Shown: piece after piece, positions 1-8,343 of the stretch
Position numbering within the stretch: the stretch's first letter is position 1
Layout of the letters: each line of letters begins with the position of its first letter
Program-made: the position numbers and the translations under genes
Origin: Paralimibaculum aggregatum
GTDB taxonomy: Bacteria; Pseudomonadota; Alphaproteobacteria; Rhodobacterales; Rhodobacteraceae
DNA length: 64,000 nucleotides
Direction of reading: 5' to 3'
Assembly: GCF_030270585.1 (NCBI RefSeq)
Contig: NZ_BSYI01000004.1
Span: 62,001-126,000 of the forward strand
Notes under the pieces: model-generated
What the model was told of the DNA's origin: nothing
Seen by the model: the letters and a program-made list of their open reading frames with translations, nothing else
Database searches by the model: none

Positions 1-631
1 CGACGTGCTGCTCTCGATCGAGACCCTGCTGCTGACCGATGCCGACGACGAGGTCACGCTGCGCGATGCCGGCGCCATGACGGTCGAGGCCGGCGCCGGC
101 ACCGACACCATCATCTATGCCGGCCCGCGCGGCGACTACACGCCCGACCTGATGCCCGGCGGCGCGGTCACGGTCGCCAAGCCCGGCGGCGCGGTCGACA
201 CGCTGATCGGGGTCGAGCGCATCGCGCTCGCCGACGGCACGCTGCTCTACGACCTGGCCTTCGACGCGCCGACGCAGCAGCTCTACCGGATCTACCAGGC
301 GAGCTATGCCCGGGTGCCGGACGAAGGCGGCCTGCGCTTCTGGGACACGGTGAACGAGGGGCTCAGCCTCACCGCGCTCGCCGAGGCGTTCCGCAGCTCC
401 CCCGAGTTCGCCGAGAAATACGGCACCGACATCCCGGACGACACCTATGCCGAGACGCTCTATCGCAACGTGCTGCAGCGCGAGCCCGACGGGCCGGGGC
501 TGGCCTTCTGGCAGGGCATCCTGGCCAACGGCACGCTTGACCGGAACCAGCTGCTGCTGGCCTTTGCCGACAGCGCCGAGAACCTGCTGCTCACCGAGCC
601 CAACATCGCGGAGGGCTACTGGGTGGTCTGA
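1..631 (+). CDS. DUF4214 domain protein, C-terminal part (5' truncated by window edge)
   Basis: The open frame runs in from the left edge and stops at 629-631, so only about 209 C-terminal residues are visible. The first part (DDEVTLRDAGAMTVEAGAGTDT, then DTLIGVERIALADGT) resembles the beta-roll/RTX-like stretch that often precedes DUF4214. The rest has two DUF4214-type repeats (QLYRIYQASYARVPDEGGLRFW and TLYRNVLQREPDGPGLAFW), each with a following SPEF or DSAEN motif. Such proteins are commonly secreted or surface associated in Alphaproteobacteria, but the molecular role is unknown. The true start lies outside the window. Confidence 0.8.
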   Translation, partial: DVLLSIETLLLTDADDEVTLRDAGAMTVEAGAGTDTIIYAGPRGDYTPDLMPGGAVTVAKPGGAVDTLIGVERIALADGTLLYDLAFDAPTQQLYRIYQASYARVPDEGGLRFWDTVNEGLSLTALAEAFRSSPEFAEKYGTDIPDDTYAETLYRNVLQREPDGPGLAFWQGILANGTLDRNQLLLAFADSAENLLLTEPNIAEGYWVV

Positions 632-802
632 CGCCCGGCGCCGCCGGCGGCGGGCTGGATCGCGCCGCCCGCGGCGGCGGGGCTCGCGCGGGCCGCCGCG
701 CCCGGCCGCTGCCGCCGCCCGCTCCGGCGAACTGGCGCCTTGCCTTGCCCCCGGGATCGGGGTTTCCTTGACGCTGCGAAACCGGCCCGCGGGGCGAACG
801 AG

Positions 803-3800
803 TTGAGTGCCACCCAACGCATCTGCCGCGAGTGTTCCTGCCCGCTCCCGGCTGCCGCCAGGTTCTGCCCCTCCTGCGGGAGGAAGGCGGCGCCGGGCTG
901 CGCCTCCTGCGGCGCCGAGCTCGATGCCGCCGACCGCTTCTGCCGCGGCTGCGGCGCGCCCCAGCAGGCCGACGGGCCGGCCCCGGCGGCGGATGGCGAG
1001 CACCGGATGCTGACCATCATGTTCTCCGATCTCATGGGCTCCACCAATCTCTCGATGGTGCTCGACCCGGAGGACATGCGCGAGGTGCTGCGCCGCTACC
1101 AGGAGGCCTGCGCCGCGGCGATCACCGGCCATGACGGGATGATCGCCAACTATCTCGGCGACGGCGTGCTCGCCTATTTCGGCTATCCGATGGCGCTCGA
1201 GGACGCCGCCATCCGCGCCGCCGATGCCGCGCGCCGGATCGTCGCCGAGGCGGCGCGCATCGACGGCGAGATCTCGGCCCGGATGCCGGCGCGGATCAAC
1301 GTGCGCGTCGCCCTGCATGCGGGCATGGTGCTGGTCGGCGAGATGGGCAGCGGCGAGGCGCGGGACCGGCATTCGGTCGTCGGCGCGCTGCCCAACGTGG
1401 CGGCGCGGCTGCAGGAGCTGGCGCCGACCAACGGCGTGGTGATCAGCGACAAGGTGCGGCGGCGGCTGGGCGATGCCTTCGAGGTGACGCCGATGGGCGC
1501 GCACCGGCTGAAGGGGGTCTCCGGCGAGGTCAAGGTCTATGGCCTCGGCCCGCGCCGGCGGGCGGCCCGGCCGGATGCCGATGGCGCCGCGCCGGAGATC
1601 TACGGCCGCGCCTTCGAGCTCGGCCTCCTGCACCGGACATGGGAGACCCATCGCGCCACCGGCCGTGGCGGCATCGTCACGGTCGAGGGCGAGCCGGGGG
1701 TCGGCAAGTCGGGCCTGCTGCGGCGCTTCCTGCACGATCTCGCGCCATCCGGCCCCGAGCTGATGCTCTTCAACGGTGCCATCGCCGACCGCGAGGCGCC
1801 GTTCAGCAGCCTCTGGTCGATGCTCGACCGGCACCACCTGCCCGCCGGTGCGGCAGGCCGCGAGGCGCGCGAGGCGGCGCTGCTCGACTGGTTCGCCGCG
1901 CAGGGCTGCGCCGGCGAGGGGTTCCGCGCGGCGGTCCTCGCGCTGCGGCGCTCGGCGCTGCACCATCTCGAGGACCGCGGCGACGCCGCCGATCTCCGGG
2001 CCGACATCTTCGCGGCCTTCCGCCGGTATCTGGCCGGGCGCGCGCGGCCGCTGCTGGTGGTGCTCGAGGATGCGCACTGGATCGACCCCTCGACGCTCGA
2101 GATGATCGACGGCGCGCTGCGCGCCGGGCATGGCGACCCGGACCATCTGATGCTGGTGATGACGCGCACCGGCCGGCGCTTTCCCTGGAGCCGGCGCTCG
2201 GCGATGAATGTCGCGCTGTCGGGGCTCGACGAGGACGCCTGCCACGGCATCGTCCGGCGCGTCGCCGGGGGCGTGCCGCCCGACCGGGCGCTGACCGCGC
2301 AGATCGCGGCGCTGGCCAACGGGCTGCCGCTCTTCGTCGAGGAGATGGCGCGGATGCTGATCCAGCGGGATCTCGTGAAGGTCTCGCAGGGCCGGCTCAG
2401 GATGCGCGACATCGCCGCCGAGATGCCGACGCCGGGCACCCTGATGGACCTGCTGACGGCGCGGCTCGACTCGCTGGGCGATGCCAAGCCGCTGGCGCAG
2501 GCGGCGGCGGTGCTCGGGCGCATCGTCACGGCCGAGGCGCTGGCCGCGGTGATGCAGCGGAGCGCCGACCGGGTCGACGAGGGGCTCGGCCGCCTGCTCG
2601 ACGCCACGGTGCTCGAGCCCGACCGCTCGGGCACCCGGTTCCAGTTCCGCCACGCGCTGTTCCAGAAGGCGGCCTACGAGACCCTGCTGAAGAGCCGGCG
2701 CGCGCTGCTCCACGGCGCCTTCGTCGACTGGCTGCAGTCGCGCCCGCCCGGCGCCGGCGACGCCGCGCCGGAGATCCTCGCCTGGCACTGCTTCGGCGCG
2801 CGGCGCCATGCCGAGGCGGCGGCGCATTACCGCGATGCCGGGCTGCTCGCCGCCCGGACCGGCGCCAACCGGGAGGCGGCGGCCCATTTCAAGCGGGCGC
2901 TGGAGGCGACCCGCCTGGCCGCGCCGGATGCCGCCGAGACCGCGGCGGTGCTGGAGCTGCAGGTGCGGCTCGCCGGCGCGCTGCTGAGCGCCGACGGCCC
3001 CGGCGCCGAGAGCACCGCGGAGGCCTACGAGACGGCGATCGGGATCTGCGAGCGGGTGCCGGAATCGCGCTGGCATTTCCCGGCCTACTGGGGTTGGTGG
3101 CGGATCTCGACCAACTTCCCGGTGATGAGCCGGCGCGCGGCGCGGATCGTCGCGGTCGCCGACCGCATGCAGGACCCGGAGTTCAAGCTGCAGGCGCTGC
3201 ACTGCATGTGGGCCAACACCTTCCAGATCGGCGCGCTCGACGACACCCTCGACCATGCCGCGCGCGGGCTGGCGCTCTACCGGCCCGAGATCTCGGCCGA
3301 GCAGAGCATCCTGTTCGGCGGGCACGACTGCAAGGTCTGCGGCCACGGCCAGATCGCGCTGACCCGCTGGCTGAAGGGCGAGGGCGACGCCGCGGCCGGC
3401 GATGTCCGGCTGGCGATCCGGCATGGCGAGGCGCTGGGCCACGAGGGCAGCCTGCTCCACGCGCTCGACATCGCGGTGACGCTGCACTGCCATCTGCGCG
3501 CGGCGGCTGCGATGACCGCGACGGCGGCGCGGCTGATCGCGCTCGGCGACACCGCGCGGCTCGAGGAATACGTCGCCAAGGGGCAGTTCTTCGAGGGCTG
3601 GGCGGTCTGCGGCGCCGGCGACCTGCGGGCCGGGCTCGGGCGCATGAACGCCGCGCTCGCGGTGCTGGAGGCGGTGACCACCAACGAGGACTTCCCGCTG
3701 TTCCACAGCCTGCGCGCCTCGGCGATGCGCCGGCTCGGCGATCTCGACGGCGCCGCCGGGGCGATCGCGGCGGCCCGGTCGATCATCGCCAGCGAGGGCG

Positions 3801-4099
3801 TGACCTACTGGGCCGCGGAGATCGAGCGCCAGGAGGCCGAGACCGAGATGGCCCGCGCCGCGCCGGATCACGATGCCGTCGCGGCGCGGCTCGAGGCCGG
3901 CCGCCGGATCGCGCATGGCCAGGGCGCGCTGGCGCTCGCGCTGCGCAACGCGCAGTCCGCCGCGGCATGGCACGAACGGCAGGGCGCGGCGGCGGCGGCG
4001 CGCGAGGCACTGGCACCGGTGCTGGCGCGGTTCCCGGCGGCGGCCGGCGGGCGCGATCTGGCGGATGCGCGGGCCGCGCTGGCCCGGCTCGGCGGCTGA
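803..4099 (+). CDS. Zinc-ribbon / class III adenylate cyclase / AAA-ATPase / TPR regulator
   Basis: This is a large multidomain signalling protein of about 1098 residues. Two zinc ribbons open it (CxxC pairs at about 8/11, 22/25, 33/36 and 47/50). A class III nucleotidyl-cyclase domain follows at about 68-235, with metal-binding Asp in MFSDLMGST (D76) and NYLGDG (D120). A STAND-like ATPase with Walker A GEPGVGKS lies at about 296-303, and the remainder is helical TPR-like repeats. There is no DNA-binding domain, so it probably makes a cyclic nucleotide in response to a bound ligand or protein. A TTG at 803 is the last start before the ribbons; a longer TTG start at 740 is possible. It lies 4 bp before the YcaO gene and probably controls or senses that system. 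A downstream cyclic-nucleotide-binding protein (10949) could read its product. Confidence 0.85.
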   Translation: MSATQRICRECSCPLPAAARFCPSCGRKAAPGCASCGAELDAADRFCRGCGAPQQADGPAPAADGEHRMLTIMFSDLMGSTNLSMVLDPEDMREVLRRYQEACAAAITGHDGMIANYLGDGVLAYFGYPMALEDAAIRAADAARRIVAEAARIDGEISARMPARINVRVALHAGMVLVGEMGSGEARDRHSVVGALPNVAARLQELAPTNGVVISDKVRRRLGDAFEVTPMGAHRLKGVSGEVKVYGLGPRRRAARPDADGAAPEIYGRAFELGLLHRTWETHRATGRGGIVTVEGEPGVGKSGLLRRFLHDLAPSGPELMLFNGAIADREAPFSSLWSMLDRHHLPAGAAGREAREAALLDWFAAQGCAGEGFRAAVLALRRSALHHLEDRGDAADLRADIFAAFRRYLAGRARPLLVVLEDAHWIDPSTLEMIDGALRAGHGDPDHLMLVMTRTGRRFPWSRRSAMNVALSGLDEDACHGIVRRVAGGVPPDRALTAQIAALANGLPLFVEEMARMLIQRDLVKVSQGRLRMRDIAAEMPTPGTLMDLLTARLDSLGDAKPLAQAAAVLGRIVTAEALAAVMQRSADRVDEGLGRLLDATVLEPDRSGTRFQFRHALFQKAAYETLLKSRRALLHGAFVDWLQSRPPGAGDAAPEILAWHCFGARRHAEAAAHYRDAGLLAARTGANREAAAHFKRALEATRLAAPDAAETAAVLELQVRLAGALLSADGPGAESTAEAYETAIGICERVPESRWHFPAYWGWWRISTNFPVMSRRAARIVAVADRMQDPEFKLQALHCMWANTFQIGALDDTLDHAARGLALYRPEISAEQSILFGGHDCKVCGHGQIALTRWLKGEGDAAAGDVRLAIRHGEALGHEGSLLHALDIAVTLHCHLRAAAAMTATAARLIALGDTARLEEYVAKGQFFEGWAVCGAGDLRAGLGRMNAALAVLEAVTTNEDFPLFHSLRASAMRRLGDLDGAAGAIAAARSIIASEGVTYWAAEIERQEAETEMARAAPDHDAVAARLEAGRRIAHGQGALALALRNAQSAAAWHERQGAAAAAREALAPVLARFPAAAGGRDLADARAALARLGG

Positions 4100-4103
4100 G
4101 GCG

Positions 4104-5345
4104 ATGGTGGCGGACGATCCCGGGCCGACGGGCGACAAGCGCTACCGGCGCGGCACCCGGCGCAGCTGCACGCCGGCCGAGACCTGGGCGCGGCTGCGGC
4201 CGCTGCTGCCGGTCTTCGGCATCACCCGGGTCGCCAACCTGACCGGGCTCGACCGCATCGGCATCCCGGTGTTCCAGGCCTGCCGGCCCAATGCGCGCTC
4301 GCTCTCGGTCTACCAGGGCAAGGGGCTGGACGCCGATGCCGCGCGGGTCTCGGCGGTGATGGAGGCGATCGAGACGCATTGCGCCGAGGCGATCCACGCG
4401 CCGCTGGTCTTCGCCAGCGCCGAGGCGATCCGCTTCTCGCATCCGCTGGTCGATGTCGAGCGGCTGCCGCTGACCGATCCGGCCGGGTTCGACCCCTATC
4501 GCCCGATCATGTGGATCGAGGGCGAGGAGCTGCTGGCGGGCGGCCCGCGCTGGCTGCCCTTCGAGATGGTGCATGCCAATTATGCCCTGCCCGAGCCGCC
4601 GCAATCGGGCGTGCTGACGGCGACGACCAACGGCCTCGCCTCCGGCAACACCCGCGACGAGGCGCTGCTGCATGCGCTGCTCGAGGTGATCGAGCGCGAT
4701 GCCGAGACGCTCTGGAAGCTCGGGCCGCAGGGCTGGGGCAGCGAGACCGCGATCGACCCGGCGGGCATCGACGACCCGCATTGCCGGGCGCTGATCGCGC
4801 GGTTCGCCGCGGCGCGGATCGACCTCGCGATCTGGGACATCACCTCCGACACCGGCGTGCCGGCCTTCCTCGCGATGATCGACGATCCCAGCGGCGAGAC
4901 CGGGGCGCCCGAGATCGGCGCCGGCGCGCATCTCGCGCCCGAGGTGGCGCTGGCGCGGGCGCTGACCGAGGCGGCGCAGGCCCGGCTGACCTATATCGCC
5001 GGCGCGCGGGAGGACATCGCCGCCGAGGACTACGCGCCGGAGATCGTCGCCGAGCGGCACCGCAGGGCGCGCGCGATCATGGCCGGGCTGGCGCCGCGCC
5101 GGCGCTTCGCGGATGTGGCCGGGCGCGAGGCCGACAGCCTCGCGGAAGATGTCGCGGCGGCGCTCGCGGCGCTCGCCGCGGTGGGGATTGCCGAGGTCGT
5201 CGCGGTCGAGCTGACCGCCGCGCCCTTCGCGGTCCCGGTGATGCGCGTCGTCGTGCCGGGGCTCGAGGCCGCGCTCGAGGGGCCCGACGACGGCTATGTG
5301 CCCGGGGCCCGCGCCGCCGCCCTGCTCGCGGACGGCCCGCGATGA
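4104..5345 (+). CDS. YcaO-domain protein (TfuA-associated cyclodehydratase/thioamidation enzyme)
   Basis: The 413-residue protein carries the ATP/Mg-binding signatures of the YcaO fold: SAVMEAIETHCAE at about 83-95 and LLEVIERDAETLW near 192-204, plus the N-terminal RIGIPVFQACRPNA segment. YcaO enzymes use ATP to activate peptide backbone amides. When paired with TfuA they install thioamides (archaeal McrA, thioviridamide- and thiovarsolin-type peptides). No C-terminal PxPxP tail of azoline-forming cyclodehydratases is present, which fits the TfuA-partnered branch. The ATG at 4104 follows the upstream stop by 4 bp, and the stop overlaps the tfuA start (ATGA at 5342), so the two are translationally coupled. 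The peptide substrate is not known. Confidence 0.92.
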   Translation: MVADDPGPTGDKRYRRGTRRSCTPAETWARLRPLLPVFGITRVANLTGLDRIGIPVFQACRPNARSLSVYQGKGLDADAARVSAVMEAIETHCAEAIHAPLVFASAEAIRFSHPLVDVERLPLTDPAGFDPYRPIMWIEGEELLAGGPRWLPFEMVHANYALPEPPQSGVLTATTNGLASGNTRDEALLHALLEVIERDAETLWKLGPQGWGSETAIDPAGIDDPHCRALIARFAAARIDLAIWDITSDTGVPAFLAMIDDPSGETGAPEIGAGAHLAPEVALARALTEAAQARLTYIAGAREDIAAEDYAPEIVAERHRRARAIMAGLAPRRRFADVAGREADSLAEDVAAALAALAAVGIAEVVAVELTAAPFAVPVMRVVVPGLEAALEGPDDGYVPGARAAALLADGPR

Positions 5346-6085
5346 CCGTCTGCGTGTTCCTCGGCCCGACGCTCGGCGCCGGCGAGGCTGCCGCGGTGCT
5401 CGACGCGGTGTATCTGCCGCCGGTGCGCCGCGGCGCGCTCGAGGACGCGGTGCGGGCGCATGGCGCCGATACCGTTGCGGTCATCGACGGGTATTTCGAG
5501 CAGGTCCCCGCGGTCTGGCACAAGGAGATCCTCTGGGCGCTCGGCGCCGGCGTCGATGTCTGGGGCGCCGCCAGCATGGGCGCGCTGAGGGCGGCGGAGC
5601 TGGCGCAGTTCGGCATGCGCGGCCACGGCCGGATCTACGAGAGCTACCGCAGCGGGCGTTTCGCGCCCTTCGAGACGCCCTTCGAGGACGACGACGAGGT
5701 TGCGGTGGTGCACGGGCCGGCCGGGCTCGAGGCGGTCTCCACGGTCGCGATGGTCGATATCCGGGCGACGCTGGCCGCCGCGGCGGAGGACGGCGCGATC
5801 GGTCTCGGCACCTGCCGGGCGATGGCCGCGGCGATCAAGGCGCTGTTCTACAAGGAGCGCACCTGGGCGCGCGCGCTGGCGGCTTGCCGCGGCGCCGGCA
5901 TCCCGGCCGGGGCGGTCGCGGCGCTCGAGCGCCGGCTGCCGGAGGGCGCCGTCTGGCAGAAGCGCCGCGACGCCCTCGCCCTGCTCGCCCTGCTCGCCGC
6001 CGGGCCGCCGCCTGCGCCGCCGCCGCGGTTCCGCTTCGAGCGCACGCTGCTCTGGGAGATTGCGCACGGACGTTACGTCACCTAG
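5342..6085 (+). CDS. tfuA: TfuA-like protein
   Basis: The 247-residue protein has the family hallmark WGAASMGALRAAEL in its first half and an N-terminal VFLGPTL start typical of TfuA (PF07812), first seen in trifolitoxin production. TfuA proteins partner with YcaO enzymes and are thought to deliver or activate sulfur for thioamide formation. The start overlaps the ycaO stop by 4 bp. The length is close to that of other stand-alone TfuA proteins. It has no signal peptide or membrane segment, so it should act in the cytoplasm together with YcaO. The pairing is clear; the modified product is not. Confidence 0.92.
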   Translation: MTVCVFLGPTLGAGEAAAVLDAVYLPPVRRGALEDAVRAHGADTVAVIDGYFEQVPAVWHKEILWALGAGVDVWGAASMGALRAAELAQFGMRGHGRIYESYRSGRFAPFETPFEDDDEVAVVHGPAGLEAVSTVAMVDIRATLAAAAEDGAIGLGTCRAMAAAIKALFYKERTWARALAACRGAGIPAGAVAALERRLPEGAVWQKRRDALALLALLAAGPPPAPPPRFRFERTLLWEIAHGRYVT

Positions 6086-6112
6086 GCTGGGAGGGCGAGC
6101 GGAGGAGCCGCC

Positions 6113-7333
6113 ATGTCGTTTTCCCTGAGTGCGTATTTCGAAGGCAGCGGCACGCGGTTCCGGCTCCATCCCCAGTCTCCCGTGCTCGAGGATTTTCGCG
6201 AGCCGGAGACGGTCTGGCTGTCCTCGCCGAGGGGCAGCCTCGCTCCCGGGCCGTCCGACCGGCGGATGTATGCGCTGACCCCGATCGCCAAGCGGCCCTA
6301 TCTCGACGAGGACTGCCCGCCCTATTGCGGGCCCGTCCATCCGCCGGCCATGCCCGGGCCGGACGGGCATTTCGACCATGTCGCCCCGGACAGCCCGGCG
6401 TTCCTCGCGGTGCACATGTTCGGCTCGATCCGGCGGGTGCTCGACATCTGGGAGGTCTATTCCGGCGGCCCGGTGCCCTGGCATTTCCAGATGAGCTTTC
6501 CGCGGCTCGAGCTGATCGCCCATGTGCCCTGGAGGAACGCCCATTTCGGCAGCGGCTACTGCGAATGCGGCGAGGATGCGGACGATGCCGGCGTCATGCG
6601 GCCCTTCGCGCTCAACTTCGACATCATCGCCCACGAGGTCGGGCACGGGCTGGTCTTCGCGATCGCCGGCATTCCGCCGGTCGGGACGCTCACGACCGAC
6701 TACCTGGCCTTCCACGAGTCGGCCTCGGATCTGGTGGCGATCGTCTCGGCGCTGCATTTCGAGAGCTTCGTCGATCACATCCTGCGCCGCACCAAGGGCG
6801 ATCTGCATGCCGAGAACGAGCTCAACCGGATCGGCGAGCTCTCGGGCACGCGGCAGATCCGCAGCGCCTCGAACGCGCTGCGGCTGCCGGATCTCGCCTA
6901 TCGCGGCAAGCCGCCGGACCAGCTGACCGGGCACCAGATCCACGAGCTCGGCCAGCCGCTGACCGGCGCCTTCTTCGATATCGGCGTCGAGTTCTTCATC
7001 GCCCGGCTGGTGGCGCTGGGCGTGGTGACGCCGGCCGAGGCGGCGCTGCTGCGGGAGGTGCAGGGGGTCGAGGATCTCGATACCGCCGAGCGCGCCCGCA
7101 TCCGCGCCAGGTATCTGCAGGACCCGGCGCTGTTCCGGCGCGCGATCCGCGATGCGCGCGACATGCTCGGGCTGCGGCTGGCCCGGTCATGGCACCGGCT
7201 GCGGCCGCAGAACCTGCATTTCGGCGATGTCAGCCGCTGTTTCCTGATCAGCGACCGCGAACTGTCCGGCAGCCGCTACACGGAAAATATCCGCGAGTGC
7301 TTCGCCTGGCGTGGTATAATTGCGGACATGTGA
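6113..7333 (+). CDS. Thermolysin-like (gluzincin) zinc metallopeptidase, cytosolic
   Basis: The 406-residue protein has HEVGH at 174-178 and a downstream AFHESASDL in which E202 would be the third zinc ligand. This is the thermolysin/M4-type arrangement (HExxH plus a Glu in an ExxSD context). Unlike secreted M4 peptidases it has no signal peptide and no obvious propeptide, so it probably works inside the cell. A GGAGGAG ribosome-binding site sits about 8 bases before the ATG, and the gene starts 27 bp after tfuA. In this context it is a candidate protease for trimming a YcaO/TfuA-modified precursor or for removing a leader. That role is inferred from position only. Confidence 0.75.
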   Translation: MSFSLSAYFEGSGTRFRLHPQSPVLEDFREPETVWLSSPRGSLAPGPSDRRMYALTPIAKRPYLDEDCPPYCGPVHPPAMPGPDGHFDHVAPDSPAFLAVHMFGSIRRVLDIWEVYSGGPVPWHFQMSFPRLELIAHVPWRNAHFGSGYCECGEDADDAGVMRPFALNFDIIAHEVGHGLVFAIAGIPPVGTLTTDYLAFHESASDLVAIVSALHFESFVDHILRRTKGDLHAENELNRIGELSGTRQIRSASNALRLPDLAYRGKPPDQLTGHQIHELGQPLTGAFFDIGVEFFIARLVALGVVTPAEAALLREVQGVEDLDTAERARIRARYLQDPALFRRAIRDARDMLGLRLARSWHRLRPQNLHFGDVSRCFLISDRELSGSRYTENIRECFAWRGIIADM

Positions 7334-7418
7334 GGGCGGCTGTTCGAGGAATAAATCCCGGATCGGTATTTGTCTTGATTTGGTATGGCCCGGCATTCTG
7401 ATGGGAGGGACGCGGAAG

Positions 7419-8261
7419 ATGACGAATGGCAGCGACGAGGATGCGGCTCCGGCACCCGCCCCGCCCTATGGCACGGTCGATCAGGATACTGCCGGCAGCG
7501 GCGACGGCGCGGCGGAGGAGTTCGGCGTCGCCGACATGCCGGACGACCTGACCACCACGCTCTATGGCCGGAAGGTGCGGGGCTTCAGCTTCGCCCGGGC
7601 CGCCCTGTCGCGGCGCATGCAGGAGACGCTGGCCGGGGCGAAGGCCGAGGGGGCGGTCGCGGCGATGGTCCATGGCTGCCGGCTGGGGAGCGAGAGCGAG
7701 GTCTTCCCGGCCCCGGTGATGATCCTCCTGCCCGACAACCCGGACCGGGCCACGCCCGCCGAGATCGCCTGGGTGTTCGGCCGGGACCGCGCCGAGGACC
7801 AGTTCTTCCGCTGGCCGCTCGATCTCGAGACCGCGACGATCGCGCTGGAGATGGAGAGCGCGACCATCGGCGAGGCGATCGGCCTGCTGCCGCGCGAGGA
7901 GGATGCCGACCAGGGCGCGGCGGAGGGCTTCACGCTGCGCGGCAGCGACGGCCGGCTGTATTTCGTCGCCGGCAATCTCGACGGTTTCGAGGTGATCGAC
8001 GACGGCGAGCGCGACGCGCTGCAGATGGCCTCCGGCGTGGATCGCGACGACCTGCGGGTGCGCGAGGTGGTCGATGCCGCCGAGGCCCAGATCGCCACCC
8101 GCGCCCGCATGCAGGGCCGCGCCCGGATGCAGGGCCGGGCCAGGCTGCAGGCCCGGGCGCGCCTGATGGCCCGCGCCCGCCTCACCGCGCGCGCCCGGCT
8201 GATGGGCGCGGCCGCCAAGATGCGCGACGGGCTGAAGCACGGCGACGACCACGAGCACTGA
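7419..8261 (+). CDS. Unrecognised 280-aa protein with six C-terminal Arg-rich hexapeptide repeats
   Basis: I do not recognise a family. The N-terminus is acidic and Pro/Ala-rich (1-45), followed by a mixed alpha/beta-looking domain (about 45-225) with a single Cys (C87). The C-terminus holds six tandem hexapeptides of pattern R-A-R-[M/L]-x-[G/A] at 228-263, then KMRDGLKHGDDHEH. The ATG at 7419 was chosen because GGGAGGG sits about 9 bases upstream; an in-frame ATG at 7401 overlaps that site. It lies between the peptidase and the ABC-like gene. The tandem units resemble the multi-core layout of thiovarsolin-type thioamide precursors, so it could be the substrate of YcaO/TfuA. Alternatively the basic tail could bind nucleic acid or membrane. 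Confidence 0.7.
   Translation: MTNGSDEDAAPAPAPPYGTVDQDTAGSGDGAAEEFGVADMPDDLTTTLYGRKVRGFSFARAALSRRMQETLAGAKAEGAVAAMVHGCRLGSESEVFPAPVMILLPDNPDRATPAEIAWVFGRDRAEDQFFRWPLDLETATIALEMESATIGEAIGLLPREEDADQGAAEGFTLRGSDGRLYFVAGNLDGFEVIDDGERDALQMASGVDRDDLRVREVVDAAEAQIATRARMQGRARMQGRARLQARARLMARARLTARARLMGAAAKMRDGLKHGDDHEH
8100..8207 (+). repeat. Six in-frame 18-bp tandem repeats encoding RAR[M/L]x[G/A]
   Basis: Exactly 108 bp divide into six 18-bp units, translating as RARMQG, RARMQG, RARLQA, RARLMA, RARLTA and RARLMG. The first two units are identical in protein and the later ones drift at positions 4-6, as expected for local duplication with subsequent divergence. The frame is kept and codes for the tail of the 280-aa protein. 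Confidence 0.9.
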
Positions 8262-8343
8262 GCCGCGGTGCGCCCGGCGCTTCCGGCCGGCATCCGCGGC
8301 AGCGACCCCGATGGGCGCCCGATGATGGCCCGGTGATGGCCCG

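Noticed and set aside
3783-5060. Long minus-strand frame opposite the cyclase and ycaO genes
   Set aside because: Antisense shadow with His/Arg/Gly-rich, domain-free translation; the plus-strand genes explain the region.
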